Shown: piece after piece, positions 32,776-43,880 of the stretch
Position numbering within the stretch: the first letter of the stretch is position 1
Layout of the letters: each line of letters begins with the position of its first letter
Assembly (NCBI GenBank): GCA_033439295.1
Contig: JAVTLE010000008.1
Coordinates: 372,001-436,000, forward strand
Source: Deuterostichococcus epilithicus
Lineage: Eukaryota > Chlorophyta > Trebouxiophyceae > Prasiolales > Stichococcaceae
Direction of reading: 5' to 3'
Length of the DNA stretch: 64,000 nt
Notes under the pieces: model-generated
The model's database searches: none
Seen by the model: only the letters and a program-made list of their open reading frames with translations
Told to the model about the DNA's origin: nothing
Position numbers and translations under genes: made by a program

Positions 32776-35720
32776 ATGGCGTCGATGACCGGCGAGCTGG
32801 CGAGTGAGGCGACGACCGCCGCCGCGCATGCGGCGGCCACAGCGGCGCAGGAGCCGCTGCCCGGCAAGCCCGCGCACCACGTGAAGGGCGGTTTTGACAA
32901 CCCGTGGCCTTCTACGTGGGAGGTGCGCAGGCGACACGATGTTTCCAGCAGCTTTTATGATTTGCCGTTGCAATGCTGGTGCGTCCGCAGTGCGGTCGCA
33001 GTGCAACACATGCTCTGCCGGTCTCACTGCAGTGCTCTGTGCATGGCCTGCCCGCATGCAGGGATTTTGTACACTTGGATGCATCGAACCTGCAGGACCG
33101 ATCGTTCATTGAGATCCTGGGGTGGGCAAAGTGGCGCCGTGACACCAACCAGCCGCCTCGCGGCTGGCTGCGCGGCAACCACAGCCCCACACCGGCGGAC
33201 TACGCCAGAGTCTTCCCCGTTAACGAGATCGACTGGCACGCTTTGGCTCATCCACCAGGTCGGTCCCGAATCCGCCTCGCAACACTGTCGTGAAACGAGC
33301 CGGCCATCTGCTATGAACCCAACCGCGATCTCCTCGGGTGCCGTCACCAGAAAGAATAGTCTGCGTTCCGAAGATGTTACCGTGTCCAAAATTATTTGCA
33401 GATGACGCGGTACAGGCCATCTGGGTGGGTCACGCTTGCATGCTGGTGCAAATGGACGGCGTCACCTTCCTGACGGACCCGGCACTTTCGAAACGCTGCT
33501 CCGGCGTGCAGGTGTGGAGGACGTCCAAATCCATTGCCTACAACAGAATGTGCCATCAAGCAGCATGTTCATTGTAGCGCTGCTCAGATGCTGTGCACAT
33601 GCCTCCTGCCAGGGGTTGTGGCATCGTGCCATCCAGTGCACCGCGGCTCCCGACGGTGGTGAATCCGAGCAGACGCAACCGCAGAATGCGGGCAAACGTT
33701 TTTGTGCCATAGGCGGTCACTTCTGTGCCGCAGACAAATCCCTCTGGGCTGCAGGCGAACCCTTCTGGGCAAACCCTCCCGAATCGGGCCGAGCACGTGT
33801 TCCTGCAGTGGTCAGCCTCAGCCGCAATGTTCCCAACACACGCCGGCCACAAACACAGTGCTCCTCCGCATTGCAGTGGTTTGGCCCGAGCCGCGTCGTG
33901 CCCAACCCGCTGGACCTGGCGCACGCGCAGCTGCCAGACCTGGACTTCGTTCTGATCTCCCACAACCACTACGACCACCTGGACTCGGGGACCGTGGCGC
34001 GCCTCAACAAGCGATTCGGCGCGGCGCTCACCTGGTGCGCATGCGTGTGCTTGTAACATACGGCGCTGCTTCTGCGGCACATCTCGCATGCTGCTCCGCC
34101 CTCGCTGCCCCGGCCGTCGTCAGACCCGTGGCGCTTTGACCGTAAGGCGGAGCGTGGCACAGCTCGTGTTGGTGGCCGGCCAACTTTAGCAATGTGTGCG
34201 CGGCACTGGTTTGGGAGGCGCTGTGCCGCCGTACGAACTGCAGGCTCAAACACATTGCAATATCATGGCTGCGCAGCCGGCACGTTCCGGCCTGTATTAC
34301 TTTGCGCAGGTACGTGCCGCTGGGCCTGAGGAGCTGGTTCACCTCGGCGGGTGTGGCCACCGTGGTGGAGCTTGATTGGTGGGAGGCCGCGCGCCACCCG
34401 GGCACCAAGGTGGACGTCACCATGACGCCCGCCCAGGTGACCGACGTGCACGTTCAGGTCTGTGCCCTTTGGAACAGCTTGGGCAGGTTGAGCAGCCTGC
34501 TGAGGCCTGGGATGGGATACCCAGCAAGGTGGCGGCATCCGCAGGTTGTGCCGCTCACGAGGAGTTGCAGTAGTCACGCTGTCCTCCTGGCGCCGCAGCA
34601 CACACGGTTCATTGGCGCAGACTGCTTCGGTAGCGGACTCGGCTGCTGGTCACCCATGGTGTGGCCTGCGGCGTGTCTGAGTTGCCGAGCCCCTCGCCCT
34701 AAACCCAAGGCCTGAATCCCTGAATTGCGCAGCACTGGAGCATGAGGGTGCCGTGGGAGCGGAAGACCAGCCTGTGGGGCGGCTTCGCGGTGCGCGGCCC
34801 CCGGCACAGCTTCTGGTTCGCCGGCGACACCGGGTGAGCAGGCCGCTGCAACAGGGAGAGCCATCCTGCTGCACGACCTTGCTCTGCTGTTTCCCTCACC
34901 GCACGGCCTGTGCAGCGCTCCCGTGAATGCAACCTGAAGACCGCGCGCCCCTGCAGCTGCACTTGCGCAAGCCCTGCACACGACGGCCAGGCGTTGAGCT
35001 GTGCCGCAAGCGAAGTTGCATGACGACCATCCACACCACAGTGGCAGGGGTCCACGCGAGGCCACACGCAGCACCGCTGCCGCAGGTACTGCCCTGTATT
35101 CCCCGAGATTGGGGAGCGCCTGGGGCCCTTCGACCTGGCGGCGATCCCCATCGGGGCGTATGAGCCGCGCTGGTTCCTGAAGCCGCAGCACTGCGACCCG
35201 CAGGAGGCCGTCAAGATCCACAGGGTGCGCTGTGACACCCCGCAGCACTGCTCGAGCAACTGATCGGTGCTGCCGCGCTTTTGCATCAGCAGAGGTCCCC
35301 AAGTGGTCGTGGTGTGCAGACTGGTGTGCATGCCGTCGCCTGCAAACCGCATGCGCATGTTCGATCCAGCACCATGCTGGTCGAAGGGGTGGCAGCTGCA
35401 TGCAGTGTTGAAGCTTCCTGTGTTTTTGGAAGTCGCACCAGATGGTGGACGCATTGAAATCTGCACATTGCAGAGGCCCGCGAGTCGATGCCATGCCGTT
35501 TCCATACAAACAGGAGGTGCGCTCGAAGCGGAGCGTCGGCATCCACTTCGGCACCTTCCCCCTCGGCGACGAGGCGAAAGATGCGCCGGCAGAGGACCTC
35601 AAAACGGCACTGGCGGCAGAGGGCGTCGCCGCAGAGGAGTTTCTGACGCTGCAGCACGGCGCAATGCTGCGCACAGCGGGCGGCAGGGACGCCAACCAGC
35701 CGCCGCTGCTGCCTGTGTAA
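32776..35720 (+). CDS. NAPEPLD: N-acyl-phosphatidylethanolamine-hydrolysing phospholipase D (metallo-beta-lactamase fold)
   Basis: It is predicted to hydrolyse N-acyl-phosphatidylethanolamine to N-acylethanolamine and phosphatidic acid at membranes. 383 residues in eight exons, all in phase: 32776-32922, 33096-33258, 33402-33511, 33877-34034, 34310-34436, 34733-34833, 35086-35224 and 35514-35720. The zinc motif HxHxDH is present as SHNHYDHLD. Further ligands are the His of TPAQHW (made at the exon 5/6 junction), the Asp of FAGDTGYCP and the His of [23 protein letters not shown] is a stretch nearly identical to the animal enzyme as I recall it. Length is close to human NAPE-PLD (393). The family's usual N-terminal FxNPWPTW appears as FDNPWPSTW. 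Land plants are thought to make N-acylethanolamines with other phospholipase D types, so an algal member is notable. Confidence 0.93.
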
Positions 35721-36187
35721 GTGGCTGCTGGCTTATCATGGCATGCCAAGCAGAAGGCGACAGAGCCATTTTACGGAAACTCTGCAGGGCTGTCCGTGGC
35801 ATGAAGCCGCAGTCAGCCCAGGTTTTAGGAGGGCGCATGAGCGCAGAGTCAACGAATGAAGACATCAAGTGATATGACTCAGCTGCTTATGTAGGCAAGT
35901 TGTGGTTGTGAGTACCTAAGCATGAATTGCATTGGATTGCTCCACCCCGCTTCGTATTTGTTGGCACACATGGCCCGGCGTAGGATTGTTTCGAACGTAC
36001 AGTGAACAACCCCTCTTGGTGTTCCTATATCCTCTTGCAACTGTGAAACGTTGGTAACAAAAGGACAGCTCTGCTGTACCTATATAAGTCATGTAACCGG
36101 CCTCTGCCACACACTGCACCGGCAATGGATCGGCCTTGAACGGAATCACATCCGCTGCCGAAAAATCGCACCCGGCTGCACTAAGAG
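35721..36187. other. Convergent intergenic region
   Basis: It contains the 3' ends of NAPE-PLD (+) and the GNAT gene (-). No other feature recognised. Confidence 0.5.
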
Positions 36188-37742
36188 TCACAACAGGGCA
36201 TATCGCAGCAGCGCCCGGGACGGCCGCCCCAGGGCCTGCCCTGCTGTCTCCGTCTCCCGCCGCTCGATGGCAAAGCCGCAGCGCCCGTGGTACAGCGCCA
36301 GCGCCTCGGCGTTGCGCGTCCGCACGTGCACGTACAGCTGCTCCACACCCGCGCCGGCCGCCAGCGCCTTTGCAGTCTCTATCATGCGCGCGGCAATGCC
36401 CTGCACGGACGAGTGCGGTGAACACCCATTTTATTACTTGTCGAGAACTGCAGGATCTCATGTGATGCCCTGCGCCAAAACCAAGCCAGCGGCAGCACCA
36501 CCCTCTGCAACTGCGGCGCTACGTCCTGGCAGAGACAACTGCAAGGTCGTGACGCAGCCTGCCACTGGGGGCTGCCGCAGCAGCAGCAGCAGCGGCAGCG
36601 GCAGCGGCAGCGGCAGCGGCAGCGGCAGCAGCAGCAATCGGACCTGGCGGCGAGCTGCTGGGGGCACGCACACGTTGGACAGGTAGGCCCGCCGCGTGGC
36701 TGCGCCCTGCGCCGGTTCCCGCCCGATGAGCTCCTCTGAAGGCAGGCGCGCCCCTGCGGCGGCCGGCGCCTCAGGTGTGCACAGGTCTGCCACAGTGTGC
36801 GGGCCGCCTCGGGCGGGATGTGTGTGCGTGCACATCTCGGAGGGATCCAGGCCTGGTAGGCATAGCATCGCGGGCGAGCAGGGTGGCGGCCTGGCGTGCG
36901 TGCAGGCCAGTCGGGAGCTAGCAGGAGCATCACCAGATCGTGACGACAGGACCCTGTATATTGAGTCAACCTTGGTTTATGTCGAGCGTGCCGACAACGA
37001 GCTGCGGAAATGCGCCCGCCCTCGCGGCCGGCAGCCGGCAGGAGCCGTCCAGGTCTGCCGCCACGGCTTCCGCAACCGCATCGCCGGGCCGCTCGTCCAT
37101 GACAGCGATGAGGCACGTCACCGTGACGCCCTGCAGAAAACCCGGGCAAGCCTTGCCGCTGAAGCATGTCGGCAACGCACAGAGACATCAGTGCACGCCA
37201 GGTGCATTACATTGTCGCATTGCAGACTGCACCTGGAGAGCACCTGCCAGTCGTGGGCTGCGCCGGCGATCTTGCGCTCCAGCACTTCCCACTCCTCGTT
37301 CGTCTTCATGCGTCGATGCGACTGCGGGAAAAAAAAAACCAACACATCAAAAGAAATCAATGCCTGTCGTGACAAAAGCTCGTGACGGCACTTGACTTAA
37401 CAACAACGCTGATTCATGTGTACAAAGGACGAATCGTCCTACCCTTGCTGAGAACTCCGAGCGGTCGAGCGGGTAGCTGTAGAATGACGCTACGCGAAGA
37501 TGTGCCGCGGCGCGCAGATCCGCGCTGCTGCTGGCCGCCCTGATCGCCACTTCGGCGCTGCCACACTGAAGGGCTGTCGAAGGGCTGCCTCGCAGCGAAT
37601 CATCGTCTCGAACGGCAGGCCGCGGGCGTCTGAGGCTGCAGCTGACATGTGTGCTTGCGCGAGATTGCTGGAACGCTGATCCAAGTCGATGTGCGGAGCG
37701 ATGGCATCGGCATTGCCCAAAGATGACAGGCGTAGAAGGCAT
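36188..37742 (-). CDS. GNAT-family N-acetyltransferase, plastid-type
   Basis: A predicted acetyl-CoA-dependent N-acetyltransferase of 286 residues in five exons: 37443-37742, 37244-37321, 36971-37130, 36644-36753 and 36188-36400, all in phase. The N-terminal about 85 residues are rich in Ser, Arg and Ala with few acids, fitting a plastid transit peptide. The GNAT core follows: a strand VTVTCLIAVMDE, LVVGTLDINQGARLP, then AYLSNVCVPPAARRQGIAA. This last is the acetyl-CoA pyrophosphate loop (R-R-Q-G-I-A). The C-terminal LYVHVRTRNAEALALYHGRCGF holds motif B. The VVGTLD and AYLSNVCV segments are typical of plant plastid GNATs that acetylate protein N termini and lysines, but the substrate here is unproven. 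Its start is 332 bp from the stop of the amino acid transporter, on the same strand. Confidence 0.83.
36575..36636. repeat. GCAGCG/GCA microsatellite at the donor end of a GNAT intron
   Basis: Runs of GCA and of GCAGCG hexamers cover about 60 bp and end 7 bp from the donor of the exon 36644-36753. On the gene strand this is a CTG/CTGCCG run immediately after the 5' splice site. Confidence 0.85.
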
Positions 37743-38074
37743 GCTACTCAGATGGAGTGCAACAGAGGCGCCAGTGTGACGGCTGCCATTTCGATTCTGG
37801 CCATCCTGGCAGGAGTCGACCCTGGGTAAATGCTTGGCTGCTCACGCTTGATCGCTGTGTCTGCCTGGTGTATGGCCACTGCGATCCTGAACGAGACTGA
37901 TCTGCAGCTGGCACTTTTCGGGACTGAGGAGCGCAAATGGCCAGATTGCTGGGCTGAAATGGGAGTGCCCGCAGCATTGAATGATTTGACTGCAATTCAC
38001 ACCCAAGATCGCAAAACTCAAGTCTGTCGCTGCTTCAGACAGTGCTCTCTCAAGCCCGCGACACCCTCTCCTAC
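37743..38074. other. Short intergenic region between two minus-strand genes
   Basis: It must hold the 3' UTR of the amino acid transporter and the promoter of the GNAT gene. No element recognised. Confidence 0.45.
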
Positions 38075-41000
38075 TCATCGTCTGATTCCTGTCTTCCCCC
38101 TATTCTCCCCTTCTCCCGCCCCGATGCCGGCCCCGGCGCTGCCCGCCGCAGTGATTCCCACGACCGACCCCTCCTCCGCCGCACCCTCCTCCGCGCCGCC
38201 ACCGTCTGCGCCCACGATGGCGACCAGCTCCTCCGGCAGTGCGTTTCCCCTCGGCGCCCCGCCGGCGGTGCTGCCCTTGTACGCCGCGGTGTGCAGCGAG
38301 TACACGAGATACAAAATTGTCGTCGCGCACATAAACCAGGCGATGTTGGTGTACCCCGACGTCCCAGCGCTCTGCATTGCAACGGCAAGGGGTGCGGACA
38401 ACAAAATACCCGAGGTATGTGGAAGCATGGCAGGCTGCACGGGCACCCACCAACCGAGCAGGGGAGTGCAGGACCGCCGCGCAGCTGGCGGCTGGGGCAG
38501 CTGGCGGCAGGGCTTCCCAGGCGAGGAGGGGGTGCGCACGTTCAGGGAGGCCATGAGGAAGACGTTGAAGAAGGCCGTGGCGGATGGTAGCCACGGCCCG
38601 CCCACCAGCGCAAAGTCCTGCACGGCCACAGGAGCACCCTCGCCGCTGCGGCGCAATGGACCAACGGATGCAGCCATCACGGCCTGCGCTCGTGGACACA
38701 GGCTGCGACATGATGCGATTGGGCGCCAGAGATTTCCGATTCAACCTGTGGGACCTCAGGTGTTCTGTCTCTCCGACCGCAGGGAACAATCGCAGGAAGC
38801 GATCTGGAGGCACCTCTGGCAGGTACAGGATGGGCGCCCCCAGGTGCAGTGCCGCCGTCAGCACCACGATGGGCGCGCCGAAAGCCACCAGGCCCACCCA
38901 GCCATCGCTGGCCTGGTAGTACCACGAGAAGCCTGCAGATAGCACATTCGTCGAACTCCATCTTGGTGTGTGCACCTCCACAGATGCTTTGCAGGGCGCC
39001 ATACGAGGAGATGCCAGGTGTTCACGGCTGGCGATTGGAGGCAAAACAGGAGGCGACAGTCACAGAGCATCTCAGGGGATGAGCGGGCGACTCGCACCCA
39101 CTGAGCACACAGTGTGGGCGGCCATGTAGGTCAGTACTAACGCCGGCGAGTTCTCGCCTCGCACATAGTACCGCCGCAGCGTGCAGCCTGCACAAATTTG
39201 ACGTCGTCCATCACGCTGATCCATGAGCTTGGGTGTGCCACTGCCTGTGATACGACAGCCTCCCGGGTCATGGCACCGCCCTATCAACAGGGTGCAAAGG
39301 CATGCACAGACGTCAGTGAGCAGCTTCAAAATTAGATCAGCGGACATACAAGAAAGCCGGAGAGGCAGGGGGCGGCACCGTGCGCCGTCAGCCAGAAGGT
39401 CATGAGCGCCAGGCAGCTGGTCATGACGAACAGCTCCTCGAAGCCCGTCAGCAGCGCCACGCCCGCTGCGTGCCAGAGCGTCGTTGGGCACACGGTCAGG
39501 ATGTGTGGTTGCTCGCAGAATTGCGCACCCTGGTGCCTTACATGCGCAGGATGTCACGCAGAATGCCGTACCTGCGACCCCAGCCCTTCGTCGAGTGAAC
39601 ACGTGAATGAAACACGCAGTTTGCAGCCAGGCTGGTGCAGCCACTGTGCAGCACCCAACGGCCGGCCGCACCGGTGGCGAGGCCCATGACGGCGGCCGCG
39701 GCGACGGGGGTGCCGAGGCGCGGGCTGATGCGCGCCAGCACAGGCGGCAGCATGTGGTCCCTCGCCACGACACACAGAATACGCGCCTGGCCATACAGCG
39801 CCACGTAGCAGCTGCTGATCATGCCCAGCAGCGCACCTGCATCAAGGGCAGGCCGGCAGCAGGTTCACAGGTACGCGGGCGGGAACTGGGTTGATATGCA
39901 GCGCATGCGGGCTGCTCGTGCAAGAGCGGGGGCAGGTCGGTGTTGCCCAAGCACTCGCAGAGGCATGTCCACATCTTCAGGGCCTTGGGCTGCGCTTCGG
40001 GAGGTCTGGCAAGAAACTGACACAGCGTGGAGACCCGTGAGGCGGGGGCGCACCGGCGGACACCAGGTACTTGGCCCAGCCGAGGCCCACGGCCTGGAAG
40101 GCCATTGCGTAGGCGCCGTCCGTGTCCGATATCGACGTGTACGGCACCATCAGCACCAGCACCTTCGAGAGAAAGAAACAGAAACAGCATCGTCGCAGCG
40201 AAGTCGCAGTGAAGCTTCTGGGGGGCTGAATCGGACAGGCAGGTGCGGCGGGCGCATGCGGCTCGTGCCTGTGGCGGCATCTGCGCGTCTGCGGCAGCAC
40301 GGCAGACCAACTGCGTGCGGGCGCTACAAGGCATCGTCCTTGCCTGTGGGGTGTATTATACACGATCGTGAGGGCAGCAGGGCAGAGGAACGAGCCTCAC
40401 CCCGGCGGTGGCGACGTACAGCAGGGTGGTGACCAGCAGGCTGCCAACGATGCCGATTGGCAGGTCGCGCTTGGGGTTCTCGCACTGCGCAGGGGATGCA
40501 CGATTGAGGGCCGATGGGTGATGCGAGGCACATGGAGGACGCCAGACCCCGCCTGCAGTGTGCCCGCCATGCGCAGCGCGCCATTCGCATGACCCAAGCA
40601 CAGCAGCTACATAACGGCCTTAGCACCTGCGGTCCTTCACTGAAGTTACAAGAACTCCGGGCTGTCTGTCCTCTTGGCCCTGATGGCAACGTGATCAACT
40701 GCGGTACAGATGAAGCACTGGCGAGCGGGCCCGGAGGATTGTCTTGTCGGCATTCTGAGATCACAATATGATGTGCTCACTTCCTCGGCGCTGGTGGCGA
40801 CGGCGTCGAAGCCAGTGTAGGTGAAGTACACATAGGCGGCACCCGAAAACACTCCACGAGCACCGTACGGCGCAAATGGCTGCAGATTGGACGGCTTCGC
40901 TTTCACTAGGCCCGCCAGGATGATGAAGGCCAACACCGCCAGGTGCACCACCGTGATGGCTGCGCATGGAATGGAACGACATTGTGGATGGAAGCTGTAA

Positions 41001-43102
41001 GGGTTCAGCCGCGGTGCACCGCCGTAATGGCTGCGTGTTGAGTGAGTACAAGCTGCACTGAGCAAGCCGGTGGGCGCCATTGTCATGGCTGCGCCCAGCG
41101 ACATACAATGCCGACGGACGCTGGGTTGCCTCAGCCGCCTGACATGGCGTGATCAAGTGGAATGTTGCCTTGCCGGACAGCCCCTCAGGCACTCTTTGGG
41201 CAGCCGCGGATGCGCGGACGCAGACGCACATCCAGGGCTGTGCAATGGCCAGAGGACCTGATGGCCAGCTGCTGGCACTGCATGCTCCGTTTTGGGTCTG
41301 TTCTGAGCCCTTTGACGTGCCCATTAGCGAGCTGTGGCGGGCATACAAGCACCGCAGCCACCCGCACGCAGCCAGCCGTGTCCCGGCCGCCAGCCAGCGA
41401 AGCTGAGTGCAGAGCACGGGGGGCCAGGGCGGGAGCCTCACCAATGTTGAACATGCTGCCCTCCTTGGCGCCGTAGATGACTAGCAGCGACAGAACCAGT
41501 ACTGTGCCGGCAGCCACCAGGTCCACCGTCCAGCCGCCGGCGTGAAACACCACGCCCGACATGTCGCTGCGCAGCAGCATAGATGTTAACTTATGAGATT
41601 TACAGGCGCCTTTTCCGGTCGTGAGGCGCATCTGCAGGCGCGGCCACCGGATCCGCCGTCCAGCCGCATACGTGGAACACCGCGCCTGACACACCGCTGT
41701 GTGAAGGGCAAGCACACGTCCTGAGAACGCCGTCACAGAGTCTAGCGTTAAGCCGCCGGCATGAATTGACGCGCTGGACATGTCGAAGCACAGTGGCAAG
41801 AGGTTCTGTATATGCATGAGGAGAAGCAGCAAGGCAACCGCACAGTCAGCAAAGACTGCGCCATAGCTGCTGCCCTGCCGAAATGCAAGGCTGCAGCATG
41901 TCAGTGGCACTCTCATAGCAGCACAGTTCGCATCGCAGACTGTGGCACATTTAAAGGCTGTTGGCACCTGTCAAACAGCTGTGCCCAGTACTGGGTGGCA
42001 CTCCGCGCCACTGCCGCTGCTGACACGCTGTACCCGAAGAGCAGGTTTGCCACTTCGATCCTGCGTCCATGGAACAGGGCGCAGCATGAGAAATTCGAAC
42101 GGCAAAACCTTCGTTCCTCAGGAGCCGAAGCCAGTAGGCAGCGTCTGGGAGGCTGCTCCAAGCGTCGAGCATCAGCAGGCCTGTCACCAAGGTGCCAGAA
42201 CTCACCAGCCAATGAACTCGCCATATGTGAGCGACACGAAGCCATAACCGCCGCCCGCTATGGGGAAGTCGACAGCATACTCTGCGTAGCACAAGGCACT
42301 GGCGACCGCCGAGAGGCTGGACACCGCGTATGACGCCACGACGGCTGGCCTGTGCTCAGAGACGACAGGACCTCAGGTCAGGCTGACTCGAGATGACAAA
42401 CCAGATATGTGCGTAGTTCAGGTGCCAAGCGAGTTGCAGCGCACGAATCCGACGGTGCACCAGTCGAGGGTGGCTGGAATTTGGCGCACCCAGCCAGGTG
42501 CGCTGCCACAAAGGGCGTGCTGCTGAAGATGCCAGAACCCAGAATCACACCTGTACAGCCAGACGGCTCATCGTCGAGCTGCTGCTAGAAAGACAGACAG
42601 TTCATTTGCGTATGACGGAATCTGATGATGTTCTGGAACGTGTTCCGCCCCTGCAAGGCCATCCCGCTGAACGAAATGGTCGTCTCACCGATGCCAATGC
42701 AGATGAGGTCGAACCAGTTCAGCTTGCGCTGCATGTCGCCGCCGCCACTCTCTTGGTTCTTCTCCTGCACACCGAAACCAGCAGCTGGACAGACACCGTG
42801 TTGCAGTCGACTGCAGCACAGAAAGAAAGACAGTGTGGTGGGGTCTGGATGGCGGAGAGTGCCTCCGGCGCTGCGCAACAGCAGAAAGGCAGTGCTTGTC
42901 TCCCTACCTCGAGGGCCTCGGCGAGGGTGCGGGTGTGAAAGGCGCGCTGGCGCAGCAGCTGCGGCGTGCGCTTAATGCTGGCCCACCAGGCGGCGGGGTT
43001 GATGCCAACCAACGCATCCCACCGCGAGTCGCATGACCCCATGCCGGTTGCAGAGCCCGCGGCGGTAGTATGGGTCTCTACTGCTGTCGCGCCGGCCTCC
43101 AT
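38075..43102 (-). CDS. Cationic amino acid transporter (CAT type, APC superfamily)
   Basis: A predicted membrane amino acid permease of 645 residues in 15 phase-consistent exons: 42908-43102, 42689-42764, 42490-42550, 42206-42349, 41968-42060, 41442-41566, 40781-40959, 40401-40484, 40054-40162, 39672-39836, 39379-39465, 39098-39187, 38778-38932, 38540-38617 and 38075-38371. A soluble N terminus is followed by RKLNWFDLICIGIGGVILGSG-like helix 1 (across two junctions), the fingerprint of CAT/SLC7 carriers. AGGPAVVASYAVSSL and YAEYAVDFPIAGGGYGFV are the next helices. Later come VYFTYTGFDAVATSAEE and CENPKRDLPIGIVGSL, the conserved CAT loop. YGQARILCVVARDHMLPP and the paired C-terminal helices follow. 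The tail after the last helix is Gly/Ala/Glu-rich. Start ATG 43102 or in-frame ATG 43042. Cationic substrates are inferred from the subfamily only. Introns 41567-41967 and 40960-41441 contain copies of the adjacent exon starts. Confidence 0.9.
40941..41095. repeat. Repeated copies of a splice-acceptor/exon-start segment in a CAT intron
   Basis: The exon edge at about 40941-40965 (plus strand GGTGCACCACCGTGATGGCT, then GCG) recurs at about 41012-41037 with only two or three differences (GGTGCACCGCCGTAATGGCT, then GCG). A weaker third copy lies at about 41070-41093. On the gene strand each covers the end of the intron and the first codons of the exon 40781-40959. Confidence 0.7.
41513..41792. 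repeat. Three diverged copies of a CAT exon start
   Basis: The first about 55 nt of exon 41442-41566, with its acceptor, occur at about 41513-41570. Diverged copies lie upstream in the intron at about 41643-41700 (near 78% identity by eye) and about 41732-41792 (near 70%). Translated on the gene strand they read DMSGVVFHAGGWTVDLVAA, GVSGAVFHVCGWTADPVAA and DMSSASIHAGGLTLDSVTA. Confidence 0.75.
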
Positions 43103-43880
43103 TTCCAGGCCTGCATTGTAGCTCAGGCGAGGTTTGGAATATGCTGTATCGTAAAAAGTGACTTCACGCCGCTTGCCATTCTGAGGCCACAGTTTGCTGC
43201 CACTGGCTGCGGCATGCGCATACAATCTGATGTGAAGCATCTGATCGCTACTTGCAGGCAGAATCAGCCTACCTCTCATCGTCTCATGGTCATTGCCTTT
43301 CAGGGGCCATCAGCAGCTAAGAAAGCCCACTTGCCATGCGCCGACATGAGCGGGAACATTGGCTGAACAGCGACGCAGGCGGTCTAGGGTCGTAGCAGGT
43401 CGGCAGAGGAGCAGGAGAACCAGACCATATCCACTGTCGAGGTTGTGGAGGCTTTGCCAAACTTGCCAAAACAGAGGCGAGGAGATCAGCGCATTCAACA
43501 CAAGTCGATGGTCTGCCACGCACCAGCGGCCTGGCTCTCAGCTTGTATCGTGGAGCGATTTCCCAGAGCGCTCTTGAGTAGCGAAACGTGCCTCTGGATC
43601 ATCAGGCACAGTGCTGGGCTGATGGCCCTCATGAATTCACGTGCAGCTGCTGAGCTGGATCCAGCAAGGCAAGTAATGAGCTGCAGGCCAGTGCGCACTG
43701 CTCGATGTTCGGCACATTAGCAGCGTGTTGCACGGTCACACCTGTACGAAGCTAGGGCAAACCTTATATAGCTTCAAAGCATATTGACCTGATCCGACGC
43801 GTGCTCGTGACATCCCAGGCGTTGCGCACCACAAGATCCTTTTTGCGTGTCACGCTTCGAGGACACCGTGCTGGGTCGCC
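43103..43880. promoter_or_regulatory. Divergent intergenic region of the CAT and CHI-like genes
   Basis: About 780 bp between two divergent starts. No gene or specific element recognised; likely both promoters. Confidence 0.4.

Noticed and set aside
37830-38942. 370-codon plus-strand open frame
   Set aside because: It lies antisense to the last three exons of the amino acid transporter, which are conserved and in phase. The plus-strand product is Pro/Ala/Arg-rich with no domain.
41600-41792. Complete mutually exclusive alternative exons of the transporter
   Set aside because: The copies cover only the first about 20 codons. The following membrane-helix codons and a matching donor are absent, so they cannot replace the exon.
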